Source of the DNA: Corynespora cassiicola
Lineage: Eukaryota; Ascomycota; Dothideomycetes; Pleosporales; Corynesporascaceae
NCBI GenBank assembly: GCA_022059125.1
Contig: JAEUWY010000001.1
Span: 5,208,001 to 5,272,000 of the forward strand
Reading direction: 5' to 3'
Length of the DNA: 64,000 bases
Numbering within the stretch: the first letter of the stretch is position 1; each line of letters opens with the position of its first letter. Positions 45,353 through 57,153 of the stretch are shown here, piece by piece. The position numbers were made by a program, and so were the translations under genes. The notes below the pieces were generated by a model that was not told the DNA's origin, ran no database searches, and worked only from the letters and a program-made list of their open reading frames with translations.

Positions 45353-48191
45353 ACGACTAGCTTGTTCGAATCATCATCATTGGTATCATCGTCCAATCAC
45401 CCCATCAGGTACCAGCCCCCGCGGATGCACCGCCCAATCATGCCCCGTCCGGCCGGCCTGCCTGCCTGCCTGAAGTCATGCAGCAATTCAGGCGGAATCG
45501 CGCTGGTGAAGTCATCGTTTGAGAGGTCGAGGGTCCGCTGATCATGATGCGACGGCTGCTCATCAACGCCCGACGTCATTGGCTTGAGCAATGAGAGTCC
45601 AGCACCGACCCACACACCTCGTATACGAATGTGAACAAAACGTATCGATGCGTGAAAAATGCTCCTTTCCTTTCTCTCTTTGATCCGATCGACGACGGGG
45701 CGACTATCCAGAGTTACATTGTCGCTTTCCTCTTTTTTTATTATATTTCTTGGATGCGCACGCATATTGGCACCATCGAGATCTGGGTGGCCGTCGACTG
45801 ATTGACATGGCCATGATGCTCCCTCTCCATGATGACAATGATGATGCCTCGACGCAGAACCTGTCGCGGGCTCTCTGCACAATCTCAAATCTTGCGCGCA
45901 CGCTCCGCGGTCGGTCGGTTGGTCGGTCGGCGCGCATAGTAGCCCAACTATCTACTGATTACCGTTTTCAGCCCTGCGTGCGTGACGACGCGGCTTGGAC
46001 CGAATCAGACGGAGCCGTGGGGCGATTATCGCCAGACTGACTGGTTCTCCCCCATTCGACGACGCACCTACCCACTCATATTTCCCCCCGCGTCTTGCAT
46101 GAAAGTAAGCGCGATATTTTGGGGAAAGGAAGGTTTGACGTTCGGATTGGGGTTCCCGCGGGGGCCTTGCGGGAGAGTTGCCATGGGATTGCTTGCTTTT
46201 TTGGTGATCCCGTGCAAAGGTCATACTGTACTCTCGTGATGATGGTTCCATATGCTTTGCGCCATGCAGTCATTACTTGTGTCACGCTCCACGCCGTCGT
46301 CAGGCCAGCGCTTTCTTGACAGCCGTTTTGGCAAAAGTCTGTCGTGCTCCACGTGCATCGATGAGGGTAATCCTGCATTCAGGGCTCCGGATCGCTGGGT
46401 GGGATCGAGTGCTGCTTTAACAGATGGTGCTCTCTGAGGAGCCTCAACCTGGGCCAAGTTGGTCGACTAGGGCTCGAGGAAGCTTTGGACTTGAGCGCCT
46501 TGTTTCGTGGTCGGACCATTGTTGCAGGCTGATGCAAATGCACATGCTTCTCTGTTGGGACATGGTCCGTCGTGATAGACTTCCGGTATTGGCCGTTGAT
46601 GATGTAGATATATGTGCAAACGAGGGGTTCCATCCTAGAAAGTCTGTGGTTGAATTGGAGAAAGGTGTGCCTGCTATGAGAGCCATTGTCTGAGTTTGGC
46701 ATGACCTTGATTGAAGTCTTGTGCGCTACCAGCTTGTCTTGTACCGAGACATAGTCAGGTTGCAGGTACCTTGGTTCATCATTGATGTCTAGTCGATCTC
46801 ATTGATTTTAGTACAATATTTTCACGGCAAACTTGCAAGGGCAGATGTGGATAGCAAACAAAATAATCAATTAAACATGATATCGCAATACATTTGGATG
46901 GGTTAATCATTTACCTCACACCTCGTCTGGACTAAGGAACGGAACCTGGTTGGACTCTTTCACATGAATAGTCATACTTCAAAAGGGGAGGAGAGAGAAA
47001 GCCAGGCTCTAATGGAAATGTAACATAAAATGAGAATACCGCGTCTCTATCAAAAAGCAGCACCTACCTATAATGCAATGGCATACGATATCCGAACTTT
47101 CTATATTCTGTTGGGCCAACTGGAACAGCAATAATGCTAGGAGTCACACCGCTTTTGTTCACAAAATAAGACTGACAATCACAAGCTTCTTATTTTCTTT
47201 TATACCACATGAAGGAAGAACTGATTATAAACATAATTTACTCTACAGACATGATGAAGTAAAGCCCTGAGGTAGTAACAGGGCTCCACTTAGAATCAAA
47301 TTGTGATGCTATTATTCTGAATTTTTCTAAAGTAGCTCGGCGATGCTTATAGCTCTAAACTAGTGTATATGGTTTTTTCCTTAATTACGTATTTATTGTG
47401 AAGTATATACATACACAGTGTTTTCTCTATATGATATAAACTATAATAAAGAAGACAACTATACATACATATGTATCTGACGGGAAGAAAGCCAATCTAG
47501 TATAGAATTTCTATTGTATTCAAGTAGAATAACAAGAATCACACGCCGACTGTGATCCAAAAATCGCATACAGACACACAAAAGCTACACCTAAACATTG
47601 CTCGAAGACACGGTTTTATAGGCGATCATGGATTAACGAGCGGCCACTGTCAAGAATAGGGGAGATTGTGTTCCTAAAACATTTCACCAGGCAAAAAAAT
47701 AAAGAACTAAAATATATGTGTAATCACTAAAGAAGAATCGAAATTTTCGGATCCGGTAGTGCAAGTTCAGGCGCAGGTATGTACGGAGATGTCAATATCC
47801 ACAAAATACTACATAGGTTATCAGGTAAACACCAGTTCTTAAAAAAGTGACTACCAAATAAACGCGGATATAAACGCATGATAGGACTGTGTGGCTTTCA
47901 CTAATTGACAAGCAGCAGATATAAAATGTGGTGCATATATTAAACGAAGGACTATGTATGGGTATCTTCAAGGAAAACACTGGGTTGTGATCATGTAGAA
48001 AGAGGCTAGATAGACAAAGAGATACAGTTTATGGCCAGAAATGCCACTTAGTGAAGCCCCAAAAGCGCAGCTCATGCTTAAAGCTTCCGATCATGCTAGT
48101 TAACATACCAGGACCGAGGGGTGGATGGGCTTCCGAGTCTTTCCTCCACCGTCCTGAATATATTAATATTTCCTCATTACGTTATGTATCC

Positions 48192-49502
48192 TCATGCGTA
48201 CGTTTGTTTAATTTCCACCGTCTTTGTTATATTCGTTCCATCCTCCAGGGACATAGACCTCGCTCGTGAGCTGGAAGAGGTGTTGGAAGGCTCCGGACGT
48301 AGGGATCCTGGTCTGACGTTACTCGGAGCTGATCGTGGCCCTAGAATATCCGTGATGAGCACGTTTTCGTCCGACCCAGCGTCTGTAGTGCTGTGAAGGG
48401 GGGCTGATTTGCGTTTTGTTTGCTTAGATCGTAGCATTTCGATGCTTCGTTCAGTAGAATATTGGTGGCGGGAGTAGCCTGTCGTGTCGGGACTCCCAAA
48501 GTGATGCTTCCAGAAAGCAGGGAGAACAGGCATGCATGCTGTTATGAGACCTATGTAAACCTCCGCAATGCTATACCACAGTTAGCGCATACAATGCATA
48601 ATAATCGATCATCGACATACCCCCAAAGGTTAACTCTCATGAATACCAGTGTCTGATTGAGACTGGTTCCATTCTTGACAATGTCGACCAGGCGTATGGC
48701 GCTGCAAATGCATGCAAGCCCACCGACACTAAATACCGCCGCAACCTTGACTCGCTTCTTCTTCTTCATGTGAAGGTTACATGTCAACGGGAGGGGGGCC
48801 ACAAAGATGACCATATCGGATATGACTGAGATTACTGCATCGGCTAGAATCAGAGCGCGCTGATCGAAACATTCTCCAGGCTGATTTGGTATCCAGAACT
48901 TGGAGATGGGACGGCAGATACAGGCCTTCAGCGCCAGAACAGGGACATAATAAGCCAAAAGACACGCGAGAATCGAATACAGAGCATATCGGGCTTTCTG
49001 GTTTGGACCGAAGATCCTTGCAAGGAAGACAAGGATAGAGGATTTGATGGAAAACGCGCAAGGCCCATAAAGTACCAAGGTAGTGTAGACCGTCTGGATT
49101 TGTGAACGAGGGGTTCAATTTGTACTCGACTATAGTTTGACTTACTATGCCGAATGGTTCCACATTTTGTATTGGCACATCCCACTGGTTAAGACCACCA
49201 CCGAAATGATTCATAGTGAGCGCAGTCGCCGAGTATCCCACGGCTGTAAACTAAAGTAGTTCAGCTTTGTTGTCTTTTGAAATAGAAGATGGTGGGCTTA
49301 CGAATCCAAAAAGTAATAGCCAATCCTCAAGCTGGAAATTTCGCAAAATATGCAAGCGCACATACACACGCAGCGCCACGATGACGCCTACGGTGGATAT
49401 GCATAGACATTGTGTGACAATACTAGCGATATACACAGTATTCTCTGGATCCACGAAATTTGGCGTCACTCCGGGGGGAGGGTCCAGCCCAGGCTCAGAC
49501 AT
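48192..49502 (-). CDS. Fungal rhodopsin-domain integral membrane protein (Pth11-like group)
   Basis: Exons 49502-49302, 49250-49146, 49093-48621 and 48570-48192 give 385 residues. Seven membrane segments are apparent, beginning with IASIVTQCLCISTVGVIVAL and the hallmark loop LEDWLLLFGF, then LVLYGPCAFSIKSSILVFLA, LYSILACLLAYYVPVLALKA, ISVISDMVIFVAPLPL, VAAVFSVGGLACICSAIRL and IAEVYIGLITACMPVLPAFW. CICRPISKFWIPNQPGECF matches the conserved Cys loop of the family. The tail is cytoplasmic and Ser-rich. These proteins are receptor-like and greatly expanded in plant-associated ascomycetes; Pth11 of the rice blast fungus is a relative, but this one lacks an evident CFEM domain. No ligand can be inferred. 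Confidence 0.83.
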
Positions 49503-51443
49503 GCTGGGCAGAGTTCAGATGGAAAAAGGACGCCTCAAAGCTGCGAAGAGAAAAAGCTGATGCTGCAGGCGCTAACAGTAAATTTAGTGAGCCGCAAGCT
49601 TGGACAGGTTCTCGTGTGCCTCCACGTGGAACAGAGATTAGAGGCGCGGGCGCTAGGTAAAGGGCTCAAATCTAAATCCAACAAGCAACGGTGGCCGACA
49701 GAGGTGCCCAATTTTCCAACACGGTCGTGGAACAGGTTGAAAATGCTTTGCTCCACGCATCCCCTATTCTGTCACATGGCTTGGCTGCAGAAATAATTGA
49801 CTCAGACATTATAGTACAACACCCGGCTCAGACATGATATTCCAACACTTGGCCATAAAAGAAAGACTGATTCCCTTTTTCATACCCGATGCAGCTTCCG
49901 CGAAAGCTTTCGCATCGATCAACAGGCAGTTCACTTCCTGATATCGTCATTGAGGCTCATCTTGTGACGATAGCCGCATGGTGCCATCTCAACCGATCCC
50001 TCGAACATATTGAGATCTTCTTGCCCGAGCGTAAAACGCACGTGGAGGCCCCAAGGTATGTCACCAAACAAGGCCATCGCTATCCTTTTCTACGAGTGAT
50101 GTTCGCTTCATGGATGTTATGGCAACGTGGGAGGTACATGCGGGGCCTATTTGGTGGAGTCCGCCCCTGGTAGCAGCAGGTAACAGTGGAGGCATCATTC
50201 AGGTCAAACGATAGCTAGGTTGTCTCCGAAGTCCGAACCCTGGAGTAGAAAAGATTTGCAACAAGTGACCAGTGATTTCCTCCCACTGGGGTCGTTCTTG
50301 ATGCGGGCTGTTCGTTACCTTGTCATGCTCCACAATTCTCACCTAGGATTCGTTGGACTTTTTCTCAAAGCCACTGGCGGGATATAGCTGGCCGGCCCGC
50401 TCCCGAAGCTCTAAAAAAATTCTCTCCGACATGGATTGGCTTGTTCGGAATAGTTGTCCACTTGTGGGCAGGTTTTATTTGATAGGTTGCGTCGTGGTCA
50501 AGTCTCATACGATTAAGCATAGCCTAAACGCAATCTCGCGTAGCGAGAACCGTCAGGTTGGATCCGTGTGTCATCAGGGATGGAATCCTCCCCGGAGACG
50601 GTAAGTCTGCGCAAGAGTCAGTGCCAACGGCAGCCTTTCTGTTTGTGGGAATCACCTTGATGATCTAGTTGATCACTGCGTTGTTTCGGCTCACACCTCT
50701 TCGGAAATTGACTTCAACATCCATCTTCGCGTCTTCACATCTTGCTTCACATCTTGCCTCAGTCAGTTTAGAATCCCGCGATATTGCGTATATTGAATCG
50801 ATGTCCGGAGGGCTCATAGACTGCCTCCTGTAAATTGTACGTGTCACCTACGGTAATGGGTTGACGTCGAATTGGGTCCACGGGCCCTGCACAATCGACA
50901 CACTTGTGCCGTAAACCTGCATAGTTCTGAGACGGGGGTCGGATGGTTGACTAGGGTATCGACTGCATTTGAATCCTACGCCACACACTACAGCCATTTC
51001 AAGATGTGCTTGCATCAGCATATTCGGCTTTCCAGGGTGCTACGATATTAGTTCCCAGGTTATAACATTGCAATGGCTTGTATGTCCAATCCTTTTCCTG
51101 AGTAAGAGAAATACGAGGAAAAAAAACTTGATGTGTTAGTACATCTCCATTAAACAATATTGCGATGGCGAACTGACGCAGGACAATGAACACAACGAAT
51201 GTGGCCACCGGCCCGTCGCAATCTCGCCTGCAAGCGCCGTAGCGGAGACATGGACCCAAACTCTTGGGACTGTTACAACGGGCAGGAGCTTGATCGAGGA
51301 TGAGGTGGTGATCATCACTGTATTTGCCCGCTCACACGTAACTACTACGTGCCTTAGCCATTCTTCTTTTCCACCTGCCCTTTGCAATTTTCTTTGAAAG
51401 CCGAGCTATACATGGATGTTTTAAATCGATGAAACGCTATGGC
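49503..51443. other. Intergenic, no gene seen
   Basis: 1.9 kb separating the rhodopsin-domain and cyclase genes. Short frames on both strands (94 codons or fewer in the middle) lack recognisable products. The left end should contain the rhodopsin-domain promoter. Confidence 0.5.
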
Positions 51444-52427
51444 TTAGAAAATGGCCATACAATTCGTCGATGATGATACTCCGCCGCGCATGTTCAACGG
51501 CGTGCTTGCCACGAAGAAGGTCCAGCGACCTAGATCCTTGCAAAGCTGCGAAAGTCCCTCCAGATCGAACATTTCGCCTATGGGCATCCCCCATCCCGCG
51601 AGAACATACTCGTGCAGAAATATCTTTGGGTCCCGCGGAGGATACACCTCCCAGGAAATGGCGTCGCCTGCAATTGCAGAAAAGCCCTTGTCCCAGATCC
51701 ACCTCAAAACATCCTCGGTGGCCTCGACCCCTGCATGCTGCGGGCTAGAACTCTCGCCGTACGCTTTTTTCTCCTCGGTAGACATCTTGGTGTCCCACTC
51801 CTTGGTCATCCCAATCCGAACAAACAGAATGTCGCCTTTTTGGAACGTGATGTTACATTCTTTTGCAATCTCTAGAATTTCCGAGAGCTTAATCTCATGA
51901 AGAGAAAAGGTCGAATACTGAATCCCCTTTCTCTCAGCCCAGGAAGCATAGTCGATTAGAACCCCTCGGCCAGCTATGCCTTCTTTTGCCCAGTGCTGTA
52001 GCCCGATGCGGTCATTGGTGCGGTCTAGGATTTCTTCGGCAGTCGTGCCGCCGTAGAAAACGCGATCCTTGATGGTTTTACCGTCCGTTCCTGGAACAGG
52101 TTGCGAAAAATGGCGAAGGCCATCCCACTGACTGCTTTGCTGTGGGTTGAAGCAAAACACGTCGTCAAAGGCAATCCCACCAAGAAGGGGAACAATCTTG
52201 TGTTCACATTGTTGGCGATTCAGACCTGCGTGTTCCAGCTTGTCAAGGTCCCAGTTGAGAGCTACCCTGTGTCCAGTCCGGATCTCAGTCGCAGCCGCTT
52301 TGGCGACTACATCTGGTGTGAGGATTGCTAATTTGCCGAGTCCCTCTTCGCGACTTCCGGGGGCGCCAACCCAAACGCGCTTCTTATCCGGGAGTGAATC
52401 AAACGGTGTATCGAAGATGGATGCCAT
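51444..52427 (-). CDS. Cyclase-family (kynurenine-formamidase-like fold) enzyme
   Basis: Single exon, 327 residues from MASIFDTPFDSLP; an ATG at 52466 would add 13 residues. Conserved segments of the fungal branch are SSQWDGLRHFSQ, RVFYGGTTAEEIL, GLQHWAKEGIAGRGVLIDYA, FQKGDILFVRIGMTKEWD, FSAIAGDAISWEVYP and HEYVLAGWGMPIGEMFDLEG. The fold is that of PF04199 hydrolases, which open amide or ester bonds. The bacterial metal motif HxGTHxDxP is not present; WDGLRHF occupies its place, as I recall for fungal members. Substrate unknown. The sugar-transporter gene reads away from it 1.4 kb upstream. Confidence 0.83.
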   Translation of the reverse strand: MASIFDTPFDSLPDKKRVWVGAPGSREEGLGKLAILTPDVVAKAAATEIRTGHRVALNWDLDKLEHAGLNRQQCEHKIVPLLGGIAFDDVFCFNPQQSSQWDGLRHFSQPVPGTDGKTIKDRVFYGGTTAEEILDRTNDRIGLQHWAKEGIAGRGVLIDYASWAERKGIQYSTFSLHEIKLSEILEIAKECNITFQKGDILFVRIGMTKEWDTKMSTEEKKAYGESSSPQHAGVEATEDVLRWIWDKGFSAIAGDAISWEVYPPRDPKIFLHEYVLAGWGMPIGEMFDLEGLSQLCKDLGRWTFFVASTPLNMRGGVSSSTNCMAIF

Positions 52428-53795
52428 GCTGATTTTAGAGGCGAAAAAGATGCCTTCAAAGCTCATAAATCTAGCTGTCTGTCAGACCCCGCATGAGATG
52501 ATTGTGATCTTGGCTTTACCTACACTGAATTTGATTTTGAGCGGCTCTGTAAGTGAATGCAGGGTTTGGTAGATGGCCGTTCGATTCGATTGCTTGCGCG
52601 TTCATGCGGCACAACTTGTTAGAAGTTTTTCCATCTCCTATGTACGAACCCCTCACGTCATGCCCACTTTTTTGCAACGTTCCTATATCGGGCCAAGAAT
52701 CCCCCATTTGTAATTTCATAGGATAGTTGGGAGTTGCAAGACAGAAAGCGATTGGCCATATCTCGGAGAGGAGCATGCATTTGGATCCCTTCCTAATCTG
52801 TCTGTGGTAGCAGTCTTAGCTCTTTACCACGGGAAGCCCCATTTGGGAAAATGTGGCGAGTCACGTGGAGATCAACATCATTTGCTTGCCGTGGTTTCTT
52901 TGAGATGTATGGTTGGCTCTCTTAGATTTTGCGTATGACCCCATGTGGTAGCCAAGACTATATAAAGATTGAGCGATGACGGACTCAGCCTCTGAACAAT
53001 TACATGTACTCACTCACGCCACAGGAAAATTAATGTTTACATGGCTTAAGTCAGTTGAGACTTATCTGCCGTTGGAAGGGGGGGGGTGCTTCCCGAGCCG
53101 AAGCGGGCAACTACCTAGCGCTTGCGCGGTCGCCGGGGGAAGGATGCCGATCTTAGCGAACTGATAGGTAGGGATCGAAGAGGTGGAGCACGACACCGCA
53201 GGTGACAGGATGTGGAGTTTTCCTGCATTGTCTTGCCTAAATTGCATAAGCCGAACAGTGACACTGAAGAGATGATCGGGAGTAACGATTTGCAGAATGG
53301 GTCTTTCAATTTCAGATGCAAAAAGTCGAGAAGAAAGGCAAGAAAAGATCGCGAAACGTGGACAAGCGAGAAATTGAATTTGCAATAACGCTAATCAATA
53401 TGAACAAGAAGATTGCGGCGAGCTTCTTTGCGAGTCAGGTCTTTCTGAAACTTACACCCCCGTCCTATCATTCGATATTAGGGCGTATGCACACTAGGGG
53501 ACTTGTGCAACCGATTATCCACGCCGCTACAGGAAAGTAGTTCAGGTTGATCTTAGAGCCTGTTGGCTATCATGCAGCACGACGAGGGGTCTGTCTTAGT
53601 CTTGAGCTGGTCTGCGCCGCTCCTATCTCTATTCTCAAAAGCAACACGTCCCTTGCGCGAAACTCGTGGCTCCCCGTGTCAACCCTTGGTGCTTGCACGT
53701 TTCAGAAGAGGAGCTGCAGACTTACTCGCACTTCTGCCACATCCAAATCCCAAGCTTACAGGGTCGAGTTGACATTGCCTTGAATCTTGGATAGG
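52428..53795. promoter_or_regulatory. Divergent region, cyclase / sugar transporter
   Basis: 1.37 kb between opposed starts. A good TATA-like sequence (TATATAAAG, 52959-52967, plus sense) stands in the middle, 0.83 kb before the transporter ATG, with no recognisable gene after it. Two or three short frames look random. Confidence 0.45.
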
Positions 53796-55602
53796 ATGAG
53801 TGCCGTCAAGTCAGGGTCGCAGACCAGTCGATACAATCGACTGGTAACTGTTTTCGTTGCCCTTGGATCTTTCGTAAGTGGCCGTTGAATATTCATCGCA
53901 ATATGTTCGCAGTTGACGGGTTTTAGACATACGGATATTGCGCGAGTATCATCAGTTCTACCATCGGTCAGCCGGGATGGTATGAGTATTTCGACCTCCC
54001 TCAACAGGGCCAGCCGGGCTATGATGGTGTCACTACTCACACCATTGCAACGGCCAATGGTCTCTTCAGCGCAGGAGGAGCTGTCGGTTCTCTGTTCCTC
54101 ATGTGGTCTGCTGAGAAGTATGGCCGCGTAAGGAATATCCAGCTCGGCTGTGCACTATCGGTTCTAGGAGGTGTTCTGCAGGGCGGAGCCGCAGCTTTGG
54201 GGTATGATACCTTCAAACCACCTTCGGATTCAATCTCTAACATACTACAGTATGTTCCAAGCTGGACGGTTCATCTCTGGTTGCGGTATCGGAGTCCTGG
54301 TTACCATTTGCCCCATGTACCTCTCTGAGATGTCAAGTCCCTTCAAACGTGGCTGGCTGGTGGGACACCACCCCATCTTTCTGGTCTTCGGATACATGTT
54401 TTCCGGGTGGATAGGCTATGGCTGCTACTTCGCTACAGAGGTTAATGCATCCTTTGCTTGGCGCTTCCCATTGTGTTTCCAGGTTCTGATGCCTTCAATT
54501 TTGTTGGCTGGATCGCCATGGCTTCCACGATCCCCACGCTGGTTGATGTCCAAAGGACATGCAGAGGAGGCTTTTGATGTTATCAAGAAGATGCGCCAAT
54601 CTTTGGACGACCCTGAGCATGTAGTCGCGAAGGAAGAGTTCCTGCAGATCAAAGAGCAGCTGAAATTGGAGGCCACCAAGCTTGCTCAGACTGGACAAAG
54701 CATTTGGGTTGCGGCGTGGAAGAAGAAGAGTTACCGCAAGCGCCTGATCATTGGATTCATGACCCAGTGGTAAGTGTCTTTTAATGATGACTTAAAGTCG
54801 GACAAGAAGTTGACTAGTACAGGGGCGCTGAATTTGCAGGACCGCTGATCATCAACAACTATTCCGTCATTCTCTACACTGCCCTTGGCCAGACGGGCCA
54901 CATGCCTCTCCTCCTTTCCGCAGTCTGGTTGACAACGGCTGGGTTGATATACAATCCCTTGGGCGCGTGGCTTCATGACAAGATCAACTCGCGCCGTTGG
55001 ATGTATCTTGTCGGGCTCATGGGCTGTCTCGTCACGACTTCATGCCTCGCTGCCATGACTGCCGAATACGGAGGAACCAGCAACCGTGCCGGAAATGCCA
55101 TGGGTGTTTTCTTTATCTTCCTGTACCTCACCTTCCAGGGAACGCTATGCGACACTACGATGTACATCTATGTTTCGGAGATTTTCCCCACGGAGCTCCG
55201 TCCCATTGGGATGGGCGTCTCGTTGTTTGGCCAGTTCGCTGCATCATTGATCCTGCTTCAGACGGCTCCAATTGGTTTCGCCGAAGTCGGATGGAAGTAC
55301 TATCTTGTCATTATCGTTTGGTGCATAGTCTACATTCCGAGTAAGTTTTCACATTATCCTTGAGCAAAGGAAGAATAGTCTGCTAACCTGGCGCAGTGGT
55401 GTACCTCTACTGGCCCGAGACTGCGCGCCTTAGCTTGGAAGAAATCGCAAAGAACTTCGGAGATGAGGTCGCTGTCCATGTCAACGACGCCACGGATGAG
55501 GAAAAGCGACAACTGGATCGAACAATTGGGGATATCGATGTGACCAAGTCGGACGCTACCAGCCAGAATGACGACTCGGTCCAGCCCAAATCCAATGCAT
55601 AG
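53796..55602 (+). CDS. MFS sugar transporter
   Basis: Proton-coupled sugar porter family, expected in the plasma membrane. Exons 53796-53873, 53927-54201, 54251-54769, 54823-55340 and 55397-55602 give 531 residues with twelve membrane segments. Hallmarks: the early TYGYCASIISSTIG, SAEKYGRVRNIQLGC between helices 2 and 3, FQAGRFISGCGIGVLVTICP with MYLSEMSSPFKRG, SPRWLMSKGHAEEAFDVIKK, the second-half YVSEIFPTELRPIGMG, and YWPETARLSLEEI. The C-terminus is cytoplasmic and acidic. Sub-family (hexose, pentose, lactose or quinate) cannot be decided by eye. It probably belongs with the divergent cyclase gene as a metabolic pair, but this is inference. Confidence 0.9.
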
Positions 55603-56073
55603 ATCAAACTTTGAAAGAATTAGCTTGGAAGGGGTATTCCAAACGCAAGAGACGGAACGAGAGTGGAGGGGGAGAAGGTTAATGGAGACACCCAAACTGT
55701 ATTGAAAGTATACAGGAGAGCGTTATTCCTTACGAATTTGTGAACATTACACTGTTTCAATTCTGTAATAGACTAGCAGCCAGATAGCTCATCTAGAACT
55801 TCCCAAATTTTCACTTGAGATGTTGTGAGGAAGTCAAGACGTTGGAATATGCCCCAACTGCCAGACGCCTTGGCACGCTAATAGTATCCAAGGGTCTAGC
55901 TTCCGCACACTGCGTCATCCCGCCGTGGCGCATCACCAGCCCAACACCCATTAACCGCAAGTTGCTGCCTTCCGAGCTCAAAGCACAACGTGTTTTTAAG
56001 TCTTTTAACTTGCCATAGATTCTTTACCATCTCCCACAGCTTCTGAACAGCATCCACACACCAGCACGCCAAC
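55603..56073. other. Intergenic between transporter and small membrane protein gene
   Basis: 471 bases; holds the transporter 3' flank and the next gene's promoter. The last 60 bases are C/A-rich, typical just ahead of a fungal start codon. Confidence 0.45.
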
Positions 56074-56795
56074 ATGGCAGCCCGCCTTCGCCGCACCTTC
56101 CAATACCCATCCGAATCCGACGACGAAGACGCCGTAGAAGCCGGCATGGACGAGCAAGGTCCGCACCGCCCACCCCTCACCCCCCTTCCGTCCGAAACAA
56201 GAAACTAACAGAGGACCTTTCGGCAGACCAAGAAACCCTCATATCGAACCTCTCGACCAAAGACACGTCCTCGACGCGCAGCTACACCGCACTCCTCCTC
56301 GTCCTCCCCCTCGCCCCAATCCTCCTCTACACACCCCGCCTCTTCGCCGCCTCGACCCTCCTCCCCTCCCTTGCCGCAATACTCAGCCTCCTCGCCAGCG
56401 CATACACGCTCTACTTCCTGCCCCTACCCCCGATCCAAGTCACCATATTCGACGCGTCAGACCTAAAGGCCAAGCGCGGCGCGGCCGGCAAAGCGATATC
56501 GCGGGATGCGCAGGGGCGCAAGGCTGAGGAGGCGGAGCGTAAGCCTGTGCCGTACCTTTCTGAAGAGGCGGTAGAGCTCGTGGCCAGGTACATAGTGCCC
56601 GTGAACGCGGCGCTGTGCGCGGCGCTGGCTTTGGTGGAGGTGTGGCAGGGAAGGGAGTGGAGTGAGGGGGTGACGATAGGAGGGGGCTATGTCCCTGGGG
56701 TCATTATGATGGTTGTCATGTTCGCGCGGCGGGAGCTGCGGACTGTGGACTTGGGGGAGCTGGAGAAGCTGAGGTATCGGAGTAAAGGTTTATGA
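56074..56795 (+). CDS. Small membrane protein, unknown function
   Basis: Exons 56074-56158 and 56227-56795 give 217 residues. After an acidic N-terminus (YPSESDDEDAVEAGMDEQ) come two hydrophobic segments (YTALLLVLPLAPILLYTP; LAAILSLLASAYTLYFLPL), a charged loop (DAQGRKAEEAERKPVPYLSE), and two weaker ones (IVPVNAALCAALALVEVW; VPGVIMMVVMFA). It ends in a basic cytosolic-type tail. The first donor is GTCCGC, a weak match. I do not recognise the family; layout suggests an ER or vacuolar membrane protein, but that is a guess. Confidence 0.65.
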
Positions 56796-57153
56796 GATCC
56801 CAGCATACACCATGGAAGTGAGGAGAAGCATCACTGTATGGCATTCCAATGCATGCAGTTGGACGAGTAAAGATAACACTCTTATTTGATACCCACGTCG
56901 CAATTCAATGATTGCACGCAAGTACCTCTGTCTCCATCTCGCAACGGCTTTTGTGTGCCAGTGATTTCAAACTCAAAGGATAGAAATACACATATCAGGT
57001 CAAGGTATCATCCGCCGACAGAACGCCGCCGCTATGACAAGACCCACTGAAAACCCAACTCCGTGACATCCTGTCCGTAAAGAAAAGATCATCAATACCT
57101 ACATAGAACACCAGTCATCCCCGCTGTTCATCAAGAGATCGTGTTCGTTAAAA
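56796..57153. other. Convergent 3' flanks
   Basis: 358 bases between the stop codons of the small membrane protein gene and shugoshin; nothing further seen. Confidence 0.5.

Larger units (their letters stand above)
41971..48191. other. 6.2-kb region without a recognisable gene
   Basis: The first 0.7 kb is probably the 3' flank of the zinc-finger gene. From 43.1 to 46.7 kb the sequence is mixed to GC-rich with long homopolymers, trinucleotide runs and many overlapping frames, none recognisable. From about 46.75 to 48.15 kb it turns strongly AT-rich with stops in all frames, and carries short inverted repeats such as AGCCCTG/CAGGGCT (47263-47269 and 47279-47285). I found no transposase, reverse transcriptase, tRNA or terminal repeats. 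Confidence 0.55.

Noticed and set aside
45397..45888. 163-codon minus-strand frame in the gene desert
   Set aside because: The translation is a mixture of His/Arg/Asp-rich low complexity from CAT-type repeats, without conserved features.
47263..47285. Inverted repeat AGCCCTG...CAGGGCT as a transposon end or terminator
   Set aside because: Only seven base pairs with a nine-base loop, no target-site duplication and no partner end found.
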